DNA of 64,000 nt from Veillonellaceae bacterium (GCA_012523975.1 JAAYSF010000071.1:101679-165678), one strand, 5' to 3'. Shown: positions 17,816-27,950, counted from the first letter of the stretch. The notes: generated from the sequence alone by a model not told the origin. Translations and numbers: made by a program.

Positions 17816-19667
17816 TCGTTTCATTCCCCCAATCGAGAACCTCTACTCCGAGTCCCGGACAAACACCGCAGGCACTGCAGGCATCACGACGGCAATCAAT
17901 GGTATAGGCTTCAGATACCGCATTTTGATATTCACGGATCAAAAACTTTTTATCCACACCGCAGGAAATATGTTCCCAGGGCATATGCTCGTTTTGATGT
18001 CTTTCTCTGTTAGCATAAAACGCCGGATCTAATCCAACTGCCTTGAAGGCCTCCATCCAGACATCAAACTTAAAATGTTCAGACCAACCGTCAAACTTTG
18101 CACCGTTCTGCCAGGCCTTGATCAGCACTTTGGACAAACGACGGTCGCCGCGCGAGAATACACCTTCCAATAAACTTGTTCTGGAATCATGATAGTTGAA
18201 CGATATGCTCCTATCACGCAATTTTTCTTTTAAAAGTCTTTGTTTACGCTCAATCTCAGCTATGGAGCTTTGTCCAAACCATTGGAATGAGGTATGAGCC
18301 TTAGGCACAAACGAAGATACACTGACCGTCACCTTGGCGCCGCGGCGGCCTTTAACCTCTTTATAAATATCGAGAACACGATGAGCAAGCTTAGCAATTC
18401 CCTCAACGTCTTCATCCGTCTCAGTAGGTAGTCCAATCATAAAATAGAGCTTAACTGTTGACCATCCAGCCTTAAAGGCAGCGCTTACTGCCATTTCCAA
18501 ATCTTCTTCAGTTACGCCTTTATTAATGACATCACGCATACGCTGGGTGCCCGCCTCCGGCGCAAATGTTAGACCGCTTTTTCTCACTTTTTGTACTTCA
18601 TGCGCCAATTCTACAGAAAAACTGTCAATTCGCAGCGAAGGCAGCGAAACACTAACCCCTTGGCCCTTGAATCTCGCCAAAAGTGCTCTAACGATTTCAT
18701 GTAAGTGCGAATAATCGGCAGAACTCAGCGAAGTCAATGAAATTTCATTATAACCGGTATTATCAATAAGCTGCTGAGCCAATTCAACCAACTTTTCCGG
18801 CCGTCTTTCCCGTACAGGCCGATAAATTACCCCGGCCTGACAGAACCGGCAGCCGCGCGTACAACCGCGAAATAGTTCAAGCATAATACGGTCATGAACA
18901 ATGTCAAGAAATGGCACAACCGGCTTGGTTACAAATTCTACCTCATTGAGATCCTTTACCACCCTTTTGGTTACAGTCGGGCGAACCTCGGCACAGTTAG
19001 GCGTTACCCTAGCAATTGTCCCGTCATCGTTATAAGCTACATCATATAGGCTTGGAACATAAATCCCGCTGATTTTAGCCATTTCTTTTAGTAAGGCGGC
19101 TCGACCGCCAGGTTTGCCGGCTTTTTTCCATTTACCGCAGGCTTCAACAACCTCCTCAATTACCTCTTCACCTTCGCCGATAACAAACAAATCAAAGAAA
19201 TCAGCAACCGGTTCCGGATTGAAAACCGATGGTCCGCCTGCTATGACAAGCGGGCATTCGTCTGTACGCTCTGCCGCCAGCAGCGGTATACCAGCTAGGT
19301 CAAGCATATTAAGAACATTAGTGTAAATCATCTCATACTGCAGTGAGAACCCAAAGATGTCAAACTCGCTAATTGGCTTAAAACTCTCTAAGCTGAATAA
19401 AGGAATTTTTCCGGCCCGCATTTCGGCTTCCATATCTACCCATGGGGCATACACCCGTTCCGCCGCTGTATCAGTCCGGTTATTCAATATTTGGTACAAA
19501 ATTTTCAAACCGAGATTAGACATTCCAACTTCATAAACATCTGGCAACGCCAGTGCTACAGTAACATCGACCAGAGCATGGTCTTTCTTTATACTATTAA
19601 CCTCATTGCCTGTGTAACGCGCCGGTTTCAATACGCGGCTCAAAACACCATTATCTAAAACAACCAT
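17808..19667 (-). CDS. TIGR03960 family B12-binding-type radical SAM protein
   Basis: ATG at 19667 (GGAGG) gives 619 residues. An N-terminal cobalamin-binding-like region (about 30-180) precedes the radical SAM core with the cluster motif RGCTRGCRFCQAG (CxxxCxxC, about 266-278). The C-terminus adds a cysteine-rich CRRDACSACGVCPGLG that may hold another cluster. Reaction and substrate are unknown. It is always seen near the DUF2344 partner, here immediately downstream. Confidence 0.9.
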   Translation of the reverse strand: MVVLDNGVLSRVLKPARYTGNEVNSIKKDHALVDVTVALALPDVYEVGMSNLGLKILYQILNNRTDTAAERVYAPWVDMEAEMRAGKIPLFSLESFKPISEFDIFGFSLQYEMIYTNVLNMLDLAGIPLLAAERTDECPLVIAGGPSVFNPEPVADFFDLFVIGEGEEVIEEVVEACGKWKKAGKPGGRAALLKEMAKISGIYVPSLYDVAYNDDGTIARVTPNCAEVRPTVTKRVVKDLNEVEFVTKPVVPFLDIVHDRIMLELFRGCTRGCRFCQAGVIYRPVRERRPEKLVELAQQLIDNTGYNEISLTSLSSADYSHLHEIVRALLARFKGQGVSVSLPSLRIDSFSVELAHEVQKVRKSGLTFAPEAGTQRMRDVINKGVTEEDLEMAVSAAFKAGWSTVKLYFMIGLPTETDEDVEGIAKLAHRVLDIYKEVKGRRGAKVTVSVSSFVPKAHTSFQWFGQSSIAEIERKQRLLKEKLRDRSISFNYHDSRTSLLEGVFSRGDRRLSKVLIKAWQNGAKFDGWSEHFKFDVWMEAFKAVGLDPAFYANRERHQNEHMPWEHISCGVDKKFLIREYQNAVSEAYTIDCRRDACSACGVCPGLGVEVLDWGNETNG

Positions 19668-19781
19668 CTTTACCTCCATCTATTGCTGAGAATGTATGTA
19701 CATATTGTTCCCATTGTCATCCAAAAAATAGTCAGTATACCCTACCTTAGGTTCTACGTTATAAAAAAATACTCCTGCAAA

Positions 19782-20654
19782 TCAAAGAAACTCGCCAATT
19801 TTAGCATAAAGTCCATGATATGGCAAGCCCTCCCACACCTCGGTCTCAGTTAATGTACCGCATAAGCGGAAATTTTTATCCACAATCAGTACTATATGAT
19901 AATAGTCTGGCCCGAATAAATTGATAATATCGCGAGCCTGCGCTGCTTCCAGGGTAGTGTAGTGTTTTGCCGGCATAACTCCTTTAGTTGTAAGCTCAGC
20001 TTTCTTTTGGGAAAGTACTCTCATCTGCCTAAATCCCGCTACTTGGAGTTCAGTCTTGGCCGATACGTATAAAAATACCGCGGCAACAAGAAAAGTCAGA
20101 TTTATAGTTCCGGACTGCAAGTAATCATAAACAAATGCACCTGACAATAAAAATGCCGTTATTTTACTAATTGATGCCGCGATGAGTGTTGCGCGGCCAT
20201 AATCACGATACTGTGCCAACCAAGCACGTAAAATCCGGCCGCCGTCCAGAGGTAAGCCCGGAATTAAGTTAAAAGCCGCCAGCATTAAATTCACCTGATA
20301 AAAAAAGCTGAACTCAGCAGACCAAGCTGGCAGCATCTCGATTCCAATATACATAAAAGCCGCCAAGACCAAACTTATTATTGGCCCGGCGGCTGCTATA
20401 AGCATTTCCCGCGATGAACCGGCCTCCCCCAAACGATCTATGCGCGCAACCCCACCAAACGGCAAGAGCTCAATTTCGCGCACTTTAAATCCTAGAGCCA
20501 ACGCTGCCAGCGCGTGCGCAAACTCGTGCAGCAAAACCGCACCGAATACCGCTAAAGCCTTTGCTGCCAGGCCGGAAAATGCAAATAAACCAATTAATAC
20601 TAAGAACCAGTTATTAAGAACTATTTGAATACCGCCAATTTTCCCTGCCCGCAA
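19782..20654 (-). CDS. spoIVFB: M50 intramembrane metalloprotease, SpoIVFB-like
   Basis: A TTG start at 20654 gives 290 residues, close to Bacillus SpoIVFB (288). HEFAH (43-47) is the zinc site and NLIPGLPLDGGR (129-140) supplies the third ligand Asp137. Several membrane helices span about 14-200, followed by a cytoplasmic tail resembling a degenerate CBS-like region. SpoIVFB cleaves pro-sigmaK in the mother cell during sporulation. It starts 4 bases after the SpoIVFA-like gene, which supports this identity. Confidence 0.85.
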   Translation of the reverse strand: MRAGKIGGIQIVLNNWFLVLIGLFAFSGLAAKALAVFGAVLLHEFAHALAALALGFKVREIELLPFGGVARIDRLGEAGSSREMLIAAAGPIISLVLAAFMYIGIEMLPAWSAEFSFFYQVNLMLAAFNLIPGLPLDGGRILRAWLAQYRDYGRATLIAASISKITAFLLSGAFVYDYLQSGTINLTFLVAAVFLYVSAKTELQVAGFRQMRVLSQKKAELTTKGVMPAKHYTTLEAAQARDIINLFGPDYYHIVLIVDKNFRLCGTLTETEVWEGLPYHGLYAKIGEFL

Positions 20655-20658
20655 CCTA

Positions 20659-21384
20659 TCACTTCCTCTCCCCGCTTGGAAGGTCACCTTTAAGCCTTGT
20701 TGCAGGATCAACTGGTTTACCGTTTTCACGAACCTCAAAATACAGCAGCGGTACTTTAGTCATTCCTGATTTACCAACCTTAGCAATTACCTGGCCCTGA
20801 CTTACTGCTTCACCTTCCTTAACTAACACTTCGCCTAAATGCCCGTAAACTGTGGAAACTTCCTGACTATGCTCGACGATGACTACTTTGCCATGTTTTG
20901 CGCTGTCAGTTATGGCGACAACTTTACCCGGAGCACTGGCCTGGACATTTGTACCAATAGGAGCCTCAAAATCAACGCCTTCGTGCATCATCTCCTGTTT
21001 TAGAATAGGATGTGTCTGCCACCCAAAATCCGCCGCTATTTTGCCGTCAACAGGCCTTGTCATATACATAAGCGGGTCAGCAGGCTTTGAAACCGTTGTT
21101 TGTACTTTTTTAAACATGGCTAAATCCAGATCTGGCGGTACATATTTACTTACTTTGTCGGCAAGATAGCTCCAGTCGGTCTCAGTATTTAATGCGTAAT
21201 GTACGCCGGAATCCACAATTGTCCCAACAGCGGTCCCGGATATATGAGCGCCGTAAACCAATAAGAAAATAACAATCGCTGCTAAGGTACGTTTCAACCA
21301 GCCTAAGTCCGGACCTTCATCATGGTAGGCCCAGCTATCTCGGCTGTCACTGCGATTACGCCACCTATTCCACAATTTTGCCAC
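20659..21384 (-). CDS. spoIVFA: SpoIVFA-like membrane protein with degenerate M23 domain
   Basis: GTG at 21384 gives 241 residues: a basic cytoplasmic N-terminus, one membrane helix (about 33-58) and an extracytoplasmic LytM/M23 fold (about 105-235). The first zinc motif HEGVDFEA (H134, D138) is kept, but the HxH motif is replaced by LLY (213-215 in VPLLYFEVRE), so it is probably not an active peptidase. That fits SpoIVFA, an inhibitor/scaffold of SpoIVFB, encoded next. Confidence 0.82.
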   Translation of the reverse strand: MAKLWNRWRNRSDSRDSWAYHDEGPDLGWLKRTLAAIVIFLLVYGAHISGTAVGTIVDSGVHYALNTETDWSYLADKVSKYVPPDLDLAMFKKVQTTVSKPADPLMYMTRPVDGKIAADFGWQTHPILKQEMMHEGVDFEAPIGTNVQASAPGKVVAITDSAKHGKVVIVEHSQEVSTVYGHLGEVLVKEGEAVSQGQVIAKVGKSGMTKVPLLYFEVRENGKPVDPATRLKGDLPSGERK

Positions 21385-21467
21385 TATCATCACCCCGCAT
21401 AGTACAGCTCCCTATAGCAATGTATATGACAGCAGGCCGATTTTATAACCAGGATAACAAGACAATT

Positions 21468-21494
21468 AGAAAAGACTTGGCCTAAACCAAGTCT
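21468..21494 (-). terminator. Terminator after rodA
   Basis: On the minus strand AGACTTGG pairs with CCAAGTCT across TTTAGG, followed by TTTCTAATT. Confidence 0.7.
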
Positions 21495-21506
21495 CCGTGC
21501 TAGCCG

Positions 21507-22613
21507 TTAAAACATTATTTTCTGTCGTCGCATGTAAATATTAAGCAAGATTCCGATACAGATTAGATTAGTAGTAAGCGAACTTACGCCATAACTCATA
21601 AATGGTAATGGAATCCCAGTAACAGGCATAATTCCGGCATTCATGCCTACGTTTACCAGTACGTGGAAAGTCAGCATCGAGGTAATACCTGTTGCGAGCA
21701 GCGTGCCGAAATTATCGCGGGCCGCCCCCGCTATCTTTACACCACGATATAAGAGAATCAGGTACAGTAGAAGCACAAACGCCGCGCCGATAAATCCTAA
21801 TTCTTCGCCAATAACAGCGAAAATAAAGTCTGTGTGATTCTCAGGCAAGAAATTAAGTTGGCTCTGCGTACCGCTGAATAAACCTTTGCCAAATATCATC
21901 CCTGAGCCTATGGCAATTTTCGATTGAATTATGTGGTATCCGGAACCTAACGGATCGATGTTGGGATCAAGAAAAACTGTCAGACGTTTTTTTTGATAGT
22001 CCTTGAGAAAATGCCAGAAGATTGGCATTAAGGCAATTCCGGCACCAAGTATGCTCATTAATACCCTTGTGTTTATTCCTGCCACAAAAACCATCCCGAA
22101 CAAAATTGCCATAAACACCAACGCTGTGCCCAGATCAGGCTGCTTCAAAACAAGCAGAAAGGGTATCCCGACATAAATAAATATAGGAATGACATCTTTT
22201 ATAGTATTTAACTTGCCAGTCTGTTTATCAAGCATTTTAGCGATCGAAATAATCATAATTATTTTAGAAAACTCGGACGGCTGCAGACTAATCGGACCGA
22301 TTTGAATCCAACGCTGTGCGCCTAATGCCGATTGTCCGATAAACATAACGGCTAACAGCATGATGAGATTAATGACATATAAAGCATTAGCATATCGGCC
22401 TAACGATTTGTAATCAAAATGTAGCATGATAAAAATTATGATAAAACTGATTAGCGCAAAAAGTCCTTGGCGCTGCACATACCAATAACGATCTTCACTG
22501 GGGTTATTAATGTGGGTGGCACTGCCGATTATTATTAAACTAACAGCTATTAGCATACACGTGACGATAATAGTGATGAAATCCAAATTTCGCAATAACC
22601 GCTGGTTGAGCAT
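21507..22613 (-). CDS. rodA: RodA, SEDS peptidoglycan polymerase
   Basis: The 368-residue protein has about ten membrane helices and SEDS signatures: QPSEFSKIIMI (about 112-122), KQPDLGTALVF (about 157-167), GSGMIFGKGL and FIFAVIGEELGF. It polymerises glycan strands in the elongasome with PBP2 (mrdA), encoded just upstream beyond minCDE. Rod/elongation role is favoured over FtsW by the mre/mrd context. Confidence 0.95.
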   Translation of the reverse strand: MLNQRLLRNLDFITIIVTCMLIAVSLIIIGSATHINNPSEDRYWYVQRQGLFALISFIIIFIMLHFDYKSLGRYANALYVINLIMLLAVMFIGQSALGAQRWIQIGPISLQPSEFSKIIMIISIAKMLDKQTGKLNTIKDVIPIFIYVGIPFLLVLKQPDLGTALVFMAILFGMVFVAGINTRVLMSILGAGIALMPIFWHFLKDYQKKRLTVFLDPNIDPLGSGYHIIQSKIAIGSGMIFGKGLFSGTQSQLNFLPENHTDFIFAVIGEELGFIGAAFVLLLYLILLYRGVKIAGAARDNFGTLLATGITSMLTFHVLVNVGMNAGIMPVTGIPLPFMSYGVSSLTTNLICIGILLNIYMRRQKIMF

Positions 22614-22722
22614 CTTTACACTTACCTTCCATAAAATTCAGCCTTAAATTACATTTATTAATTATAATAGTATTTCCGTATTGCGTCCAGTACTAGGGGC
22701 ATTATACAATTTACTCCATTGT

Positions 22723-22754
22723 AAAAAAAGACACAGAAAAAAATTCTGTGTCTG
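22723..22754 (-). terminator. Terminator after minE
   Basis: On the minus strand AGACACAGAA pairs with TTCTGTGTCT across TTTTTT and is followed by TTTTTTAC. Confidence 0.9.
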
Positions 22755-22767
22755 AAAACTTGTAAAA

Positions 22768-23046
22768 TTATTCTTGAATATAAACACCGCGTTTCATGCG
22801 ATTTACAGGAATATTAGCAACTAACGCAACGGACGTTTTTGTATTTGTAAGGTTAACTTCCATATCCTTCTCATTTATATCCATGTAGTTGGATATTACC
22901 TTAATCATATCATCCTTTAAACCTTCCATAAACTGCGGCGACACATTAACACGATCATGCACAAGCACCAAACGCAGCCGTTCTTTGGCGATGTCCTTTG
23001 AGCTTGACGATTCCCTGCCGAATAACTTTTGAATAAGCTCAAACAT
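22768..23046 (-). CDS. minE: MinE, topological specificity factor
   Basis: The second ATG (23046) has the better spacing from GAGGAGG and gives 92 residues. SSKDIAKERLRLVLVHDR (about 16-33) is the MinD-activating region and the remainder the dimeric beta domain. MinE makes MinCD oscillate or confine it at the poles. Presence of MinE rather than only DivIVA is usual for Negativicutes and clostridia. Confidence 0.96.
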   Translation of the reverse strand: MFELIQKLFGRESSSSKDIAKERLRLVLVHDRVNVSPQFMEGLKDDMIKVISNYMDINEKDMEVNLTNTKTSVALVANIPVNRMKRGVYIQE

Positions 23047-23061
23047 CAACATTCCTCCTCT

Positions 23062-23853
23062 CTATAACCCAAAAATCTTTTTCAGCTTGTCGAAAAAGCC
23101 ATCATTGGTTTCAAGCGTCATAAGCGGTACATTTTCTCCGGTCAGCCGCCTTACTATATTCTTATAGGCGGAACTTGCAGTCGACACCGGGTTGACCACA
23201 GCAGGTTCACCACGGTTAGTCGAAATAACTATATATTCATCCTCTGGGATAATCCCCAGCAAATCAACAGCCAAAATTTCAATAATATCATCAATATCCA
23301 TCATATCGCCCTTTTTTACCATCTTAGGGCGTATCCTATTTACAATCAACTTAGGGTTATGCTTGCCCTCCGACTCAAGTAGCCCGATTATCCTATCAGC
23401 ATCCCTTACAGCAGACACTTCTGGAGTTGTAACGACAATTGCCCGATCAGCACCAGCAATAGCATTCTTAAAACCTTGCTCAATTCCGGCGGGGCAGTCA
23501 ATAATTACATAATCAAAATCTTTAGACAGGTCTTCACAAAGCTCTTTCATTTGATCAGGACTAACGGCATTTTTATCCCGTGTCTGAGCCGCCGGCAGAA
23601 GATATAGCGTTGCATAGCGCTTGTCCCGAATAAGAGCCTGCTTTAACCGGCAATTACCTTCGGTTACATCAATAAGATCATACACAATACGGTTTTCAAG
23701 CCCCATAACAACATCAAGATTTCTTAGTCCGATATCAGCATCTACTAATACTACTTTTTTCCCTTGCAAAGCAAAACCGGTTCCGATATTAGCAGTAGTT
23801 GTCGTTTTGCCGACCCCGCCTTTACCCGATGTAACTACAATTACCTCACCCAT
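23062..23853 (-). CDS. minD: MinD, septum-site ATPase
   Basis: The 263-residue ParA-type ATPase has the deviant Walker A GKGGVGKTTTTANIG (10-24), VLVDADIGLRN (about 36-46) and a C-terminal amphipathic helix FFDKLKKIFGL (253-263) for membrane binding. It recruits MinC to the membrane and is stimulated by MinE. Confidence 0.97.
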   Translation of the reverse strand: MGEVIVVTSGKGGVGKTTTTANIGTGFALQGKKVVLVDADIGLRNLDVVMGLENRIVYDLIDVTEGNCRLKQALIRDKRYATLYLLPAAQTRDKNAVSPDQMKELCEDLSKDFDYVIIDCPAGIEQGFKNAIAGADRAIVVTTPEVSAVRDADRIIGLLESEGKHNPKLIVNRIRPKMVKKGDMMDIDDIIEILAVDLLGIIPEDEYIVISTNRGEPAVVNPVSTASSAYKNIVRRLTGENVPLMTLETNDGFFDKLKKIFGL

Positions 23854-23869
23854 ATCTTATTTAACCCTC

Positions 23870-24496
23870 CTATTGAGCTGGCTCAATTATTACAACACCG
23901 TCTTTAATCCGGGCTGTTTCAATACACTCAGGAATATCGAGATTGTCAGGTGCTCTGGAAATAAGATGAGCAATTCTGATTTGCGAAGCGATAAGCCTGT
24001 CCGCTGTTATTGTTGCACTTATATTCCCTAAGGCACCGGCGTGAGCAATTCCGCGGCAAGTCCCGTGGATAATAATATCGCCGCCGGCAATAACCTTTGC
24101 GCCCGGATTAACATCGCCCATAACAATAACCGTACCGCGGTGGACCACTTCCTGACCATTGCGAACGGTTCTATTGAAAATCAATGTCTGGTCTGCCTCA
24201 GCCTCTTCCGCTTGATTTTCTGGGCTAGAATCCACTGCCGGCGATGCATTGTCTATATCTTCCTGCCAAGTCAGTCCGTAATTATTAAATAGCGTTATTA
24301 GCTCTTTTTGCTGCTCTGATGTCAGCCTATGCTTAGCGGCGGGTACGTGAACAAGAGCATTTCCGCTCGCAAAAAAAGCACTTGCCGATTCAAGTTTTAA
24401 CCTCAATTGCTCTATTACAGACTCAAAATCAGCGCTATCATCAATTATAAGTTGTAATCCATTTTTACTTCCTTTAAAAACTACGTTACTGCGCAT
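23870..24496 (-). CDS. minC: MinC, septum inhibitor
   Basis: ATG at 24496 (GGGAGA) gives 208 residues. The N-terminal FtsZ-inhibitory domain (about 1-95) is followed by an acidic linker and the beta-helical C-domain (GNISATITADRLIASQIRIA, about 160-179). It blocks FtsZ polymerisation away from midcell. First gene of minCDE. Confidence 0.95.
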   Translation of the reverse strand: MRSNVVFKGSKNGLQLIIDDSADFESVIEQLRLKLESASAFFASGNALVHVPAAKHRLTSEQQKELITLFNNYGLTWQEDIDNASPAVDSSPENQAEEAEADQTLIFNRTVRNGQEVVHRGTVIVMGDVNPGAKVIAGGDIIIHGTCRGIAHAGALGNISATITADRLIASQIRIAHLISRAPDNLDIPECIETARIKDGVVIIEPAQ

Positions 24497-24640
24497 ATCA
24501 TTCTCCCATATTTTACCATGCATTGCTATATGATACTAAAATTCGCTTTTTCTGCCATAATTCCTTCTATATAAAGCCAGCAATTTCATAACAGTACCAA
24601 AGGCCTAGACAAGGATCTTGGCTTAGCCCTGCTATATCAA

Positions 24641-24671
24641 AAAGAAAAACGAGACTTTAAAATGTCCCGTT
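24641..24671 (-). terminator. Terminator after mrdA
   Basis: On the minus strand AACGGGAC pairs with GTCTCGTT (one wobble) across ATTTTAAA, followed by TTTCTTTTTG, just past the mrdA stop. Confidence 0.82.
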
Positions 24672-24675
24672 ATTA

Positions 24676-26508
24676 TCAAATTGCTGTATTAGGCTTATAT
24701 ATTTTTGGTGCATTACCGATTGGTTGGTTAATATTAAAAGCAGCCTCAAGAATTTTTTTAGCAATAGGAACAGCGGAAGATGAGCCAAAACCACCTTGCT
24801 CAACAATTACAGCGACAACAATTCTTGGATCGTCAAATGGTCCATACGCGACAAACCAACCATGATCGCTGCCATGCGAGTTTTCGGCTGTTCCTGTCTT
24901 GCCGGCAATGTCAATTGGAAAATCATTAAATATCTGACCAGCTGTCCCTCCCTCCTGCGCTACCTGCCGGAGAGATTCGCGAATCAGACTTAACGTTGTA
25001 TCTGATATATTTATTTTTCCAACTTCTTCGGGCTCAAAGCTCTTTAAAACTTCACCATTTGGTTTAGTAATCTTGCTTACAAGGAAAGGTCGATACTGGT
25101 GCCCGCCATTAGCGATCTGACACATAATCGACGCCACTTGCAGCGGTGACGTCAATTGAAAACCTTGGCCAATCGCGGCGTCAAACGTTTCTGATAAATA
25201 CCATTCTTCCTCGTATACTTTTTCTTTATAACGCCGGTTAGCTACCAATCCGCCTGTTTCACCAGGCAAGTTAATACCCGTCGGCTTACCAAGACCGAAT
25301 GCCCGGGCAAACTTTTCTAAATTATCGATACCAAGCCGGTTACCCATTTCATAAAAGTAAACATTGTCAGACTTGGACAAAGCCTCTTTAAAATTAATCC
25401 AACCTAATGCCTCACCCATGGCGTTTCCTTTGGGAATAAGCCAATGCCGGCCTGTATCGAGAATCTTTTCTTCGGGTGTTACTTTACCTAGTTCAAGCGC
25501 GGCTACACCGGTAACAATTTTAAAAGTCGAACCCGGTGGGTATTCCCCGGAAATAACCTTATTGTCCATTGGATGATGAGGGTTATTATTAATAGCATTC
25601 CAGTCTTTAACTGAGATTCCTTGGGCAAATAGATTAGGATTAAAGGCCGGTCTGCTAACCATTGCCAAAACTTCGCCTGTCTTCGGATTTATTGCAACAG
25701 CTGCAGCCGCTTTGGCATTTATAAACTCAGTTTCCGTTTGTAAATATTTTAGCTGTTCATCAATAGCCTTCTCCGCAGCCTTTTGGATACGATAGTCAAT
25801 TGTCAGCACCAAGTTATTGCCTGGAATCGGCTCTTTCTTTCCTAAAACCTGAATCGGACGACCGGTAACATCAACTTCAACCTGCCCACCGCCGTCGATG
25901 CCTCGGATATCCTTATCATAAACCTTTTCTAAACCAAACTTACCAATGATATCGGCAATTTTATAACCTTGCGGCCTGAGCTTTTCTAGTTCAGCATCGT
26001 TAATTTCACTAACATAACCAAACACGTGGGCAGCAAGCTCATTATTAACACAATTACGAATAGGCTGAATCTCAATAACCACTCCGGGCAATTGACTGCG
26101 CCGTTCTTCAATCTTCGTTACAACTTCCGGACCAATATCACTTTTGATACGAATCGGCTCAAACGAGCCATTATTTTGCGCTAATTTAGATTTTATATCG
26201 TCTGGGCTAATTTCTAAAATGTCTGCCAGTTGGACAATAACCTTATCCTCAACCGGACCTGAAATAGGTAACAGCGACACTGAAAAACCCGGTCGGTTTG
26301 AAACCATCAAAACCCCATTCCGGTCATAAAATATGCCTCGAGGTGCCATAATAGGAATTAATCGGATACGGTTGCCATCAGCCAACTTTCCGTAATAGGC
26401 TCCTTGCGCTACCTGCAGATAGGCTAAGCGTCCAATAAGCAGCGCAACGACAAGCACTACAATCAGTGCTAAAATATCCAATCTATTACTCGAACGCCTG
26501 ACTAGCAC
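24676..26508 (-). CDS. mrdA: Penicillin-binding protein 2
   Basis: GTG at 26508 follows AAGGAGG. The 610-residue class B PBP has one membrane helix (about 9-31), a dimerisation domain and a transpeptidase domain with STFK (about 329-332, active serine), SDN (about 384-386) and KTG (about 541-543). It cross-links peptidoglycan during elongation together with RodA. Confidence 0.97.
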   Translation of the reverse strand: MLVRRSSNRLDILALIVVLVVALLIGRLAYLQVAQGAYYGKLADGNRIRLIPIMAPRGIFYDRNGVLMVSNRPGFSVSLLPISGPVEDKVIVQLADILEISPDDIKSKLAQNNGSFEPIRIKSDIGPEVVTKIEERRSQLPGVVIEIQPIRNCVNNELAAHVFGYVSEINDAELEKLRPQGYKIADIIGKFGLEKVYDKDIRGIDGGGQVEVDVTGRPIQVLGKKEPIPGNNLVLTIDYRIQKAAEKAIDEQLKYLQTETEFINAKAAAAVAINPKTGEVLAMVSRPAFNPNLFAQGISVKDWNAINNNPHHPMDNKVISGEYPPGSTFKIVTGVAALELGKVTPEEKILDTGRHWLIPKGNAMGEALGWINFKEALSKSDNVYFYEMGNRLGIDNLEKFARAFGLGKPTGINLPGETGGLVANRRYKEKVYEEEWYLSETFDAAIGQGFQLTSPLQVASIMCQIANGGHQYRPFLVSKITKPNGEVLKSFEPEEVGKINISDTTLSLIRESLRQVAQEGGTAGQIFNDFPIDIAGKTGTAENSHGSDHGWFVAYGPFDDPRIVVAVIVEQGGFGSSSAVPIAKKILEAAFNINQPIGNAPKIYKPNTAI

Positions 26509-26539
26509 AAAACAACCTCCTTCGACCAGTTGCCGATAG

Positions 26540-27028
26540 CTATGCCTTGTTAAACTTCTTACTCAAGCTATAAATTCCTTTATGAATAGGGATGGAGAAA
26601 ACCATATTATATAGAACAGCCGGCAGCACTCTATTTATAAGTGCAGCGAATAATTGAATTTTATAACCAAGAATAAGCATCATTAAAAGCGCAATAAGGC
26701 CGCTGAACAAAGTTGCAACCGCTACAGCCAGAATAGGGAGGAGGATATGCTCTTTAAATACCTGACGCTCAGCCATACCAAATAAGTACCCAGTTGATAG
26801 TTTAGAAAGGGTATTTACGCCAAATATATTTCCGGACGCCAAATCCTGGAGCAGGCCGGAAAAAAAACCTGTACCTACACCATGATCCTTGCCAAATAAT
26901 AAACTTGCCGAAACTACTACAATAAGCAGTAGATCCGGGGTGATCCCCTGTATGGCTAACAGCGGCACTATTGTTGACTGAATAACCAACATCATAACAA
27001 TTACTAGAGTCCAAAAAAACACCTTCAT
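26540..27028 (-). CDS. mreD: Rod shape-determining protein MreD
   Basis: The 162-residue protein has five to six membrane helices and the family element TPDLLLIVVVSASLLFGKDHG (about 30-50, shown within limits as TPDLLLIVVVSASLLFG). Its ATG overlaps the mreC stop as ATGA. It belongs to the MreBCD elongasome. Confidence 0.94.
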   Translation of the reverse strand: MKVFFWTLVIVMMLVIQSTIVPLLAIQGITPDLLLIVVVSASLLFGKDHGVGTGFFSGLLQDLASGNIFGVNTLSKLSTGYLFGMAERQVFKEHILLPILAVAVATLFSGLIALLMMLILGYKIQLFAALINRVLPAVLYNMVFSIPIHKGIYSLSKKFNKA

Positions 27029-27933
27029 CGTCCTGCTCCTTGCGGCGCCGCCGAAAAGGCTTGCGTATTAGACGGTTTTTGCGGCACAACCGGCATCCTC
27101 GCAACCGGTTCACGTGAGCCCACAATAACCAAAACCTCCTCTAGCTTATCAAAATCTACAGATGGCTTCAAAACAGCATATTTTAATAATCCGCCTTCTT
27201 CGTTTACCACATCAGTCACTTGACCCACCTGCAACCCTTTAGGATAAATACCGCCGAATCCGGAGGTTATGATTTGATCACCTTTAATAATATCAGCGTC
27301 CCGGGCAATATTAACCATACGGGGTGCCAAAGGATTAGCAGCGTTCCCCTCAACAATCCCGGCAACACGGGATTCAGGGCGCTGGACTAGCGTCCCGACA
27401 GCACTGCGTTGGTCCAAGATAAGCTGAACTTTTGCCGTATTATTAAAGACACTTATAACATCACCAACAAGTCCTTGGGGCGTAACTACCGCCATATCTT
27501 TGGCAATACCATCGGCAGTCCCTTTATTTATTACTATGGTACTGGTCCATGTTCCCGGATCACGAGCAATTACCTTAGCCGTTACAAAATCAAACTGCGG
27601 AGCCTTGGTTTTATAATCAAGCATGGCCCGCAGTCGTGCATTTTCTGCCATAATTTCAGTAACATTAAAGTTACTTTGCCGTAATTGCTCGTTCTCCGCC
27701 TTAAGAGCTTGATTATCTCTATAAACAGTTATCAACTGCCCAGCGGAAGATCCGACCTGCCGGAAACTAAAACCCAACTTGGAGACAGCGGACTCAATAG
27801 GGGCCAGTCCACTAGTAATAACTCTTTCCAGGAAAGGGAACTTATTCTTGTCACGCTCCGAAGATCCTGCCAGCAAAAAGACGGTTATTACAGCCACCAA
27901 CAAGATGACCGCCTTTTTGTTAAAAAATCGCAC
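27025..27933 (-). CDS. mreC: Rod shape-determining protein MreC
   Basis: GTG at 27933. The 302-residue protein has an N-terminal membrane helix (about 8-24), a coiled coil (about 65-105, QALKAENEQLRQSNFNVTE) and two beta domains with the family GLVGDVISVF and DQRSAVGTLVQ. It scaffolds the elongasome outside the membrane. The C-terminal tail is Pro/Ala/Gln-rich. Confidence 0.95.
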   Translation of the reverse strand: MRFFNKKAVILLVAVITVFLLAGSSERDKNKFPFLERVITSGLAPIESAVSKLGFSFRQVGSSAGQLITVYRDNQALKAENEQLRQSNFNVTEIMAENARLRAMLDYKTKAPQFDFVTAKVIARDPGTWTSTIVINKGTADGIAKDMAVVTPQGLVGDVISVFNNTAKVQLILDQRSAVGTLVQRPESRVAGIVEGNAANPLAPRMVNIARDADIIKGDQIITSGFGGIYPKGLQVGQVTDVVNEEGGLLKYAVLKPSVDFDKLEEVLVIVGSREPVARMPVVPQKPSNTQAFSAAPQGAGR

Positions 27934-27950
27934 CTGACTGGCTCCTCTCT

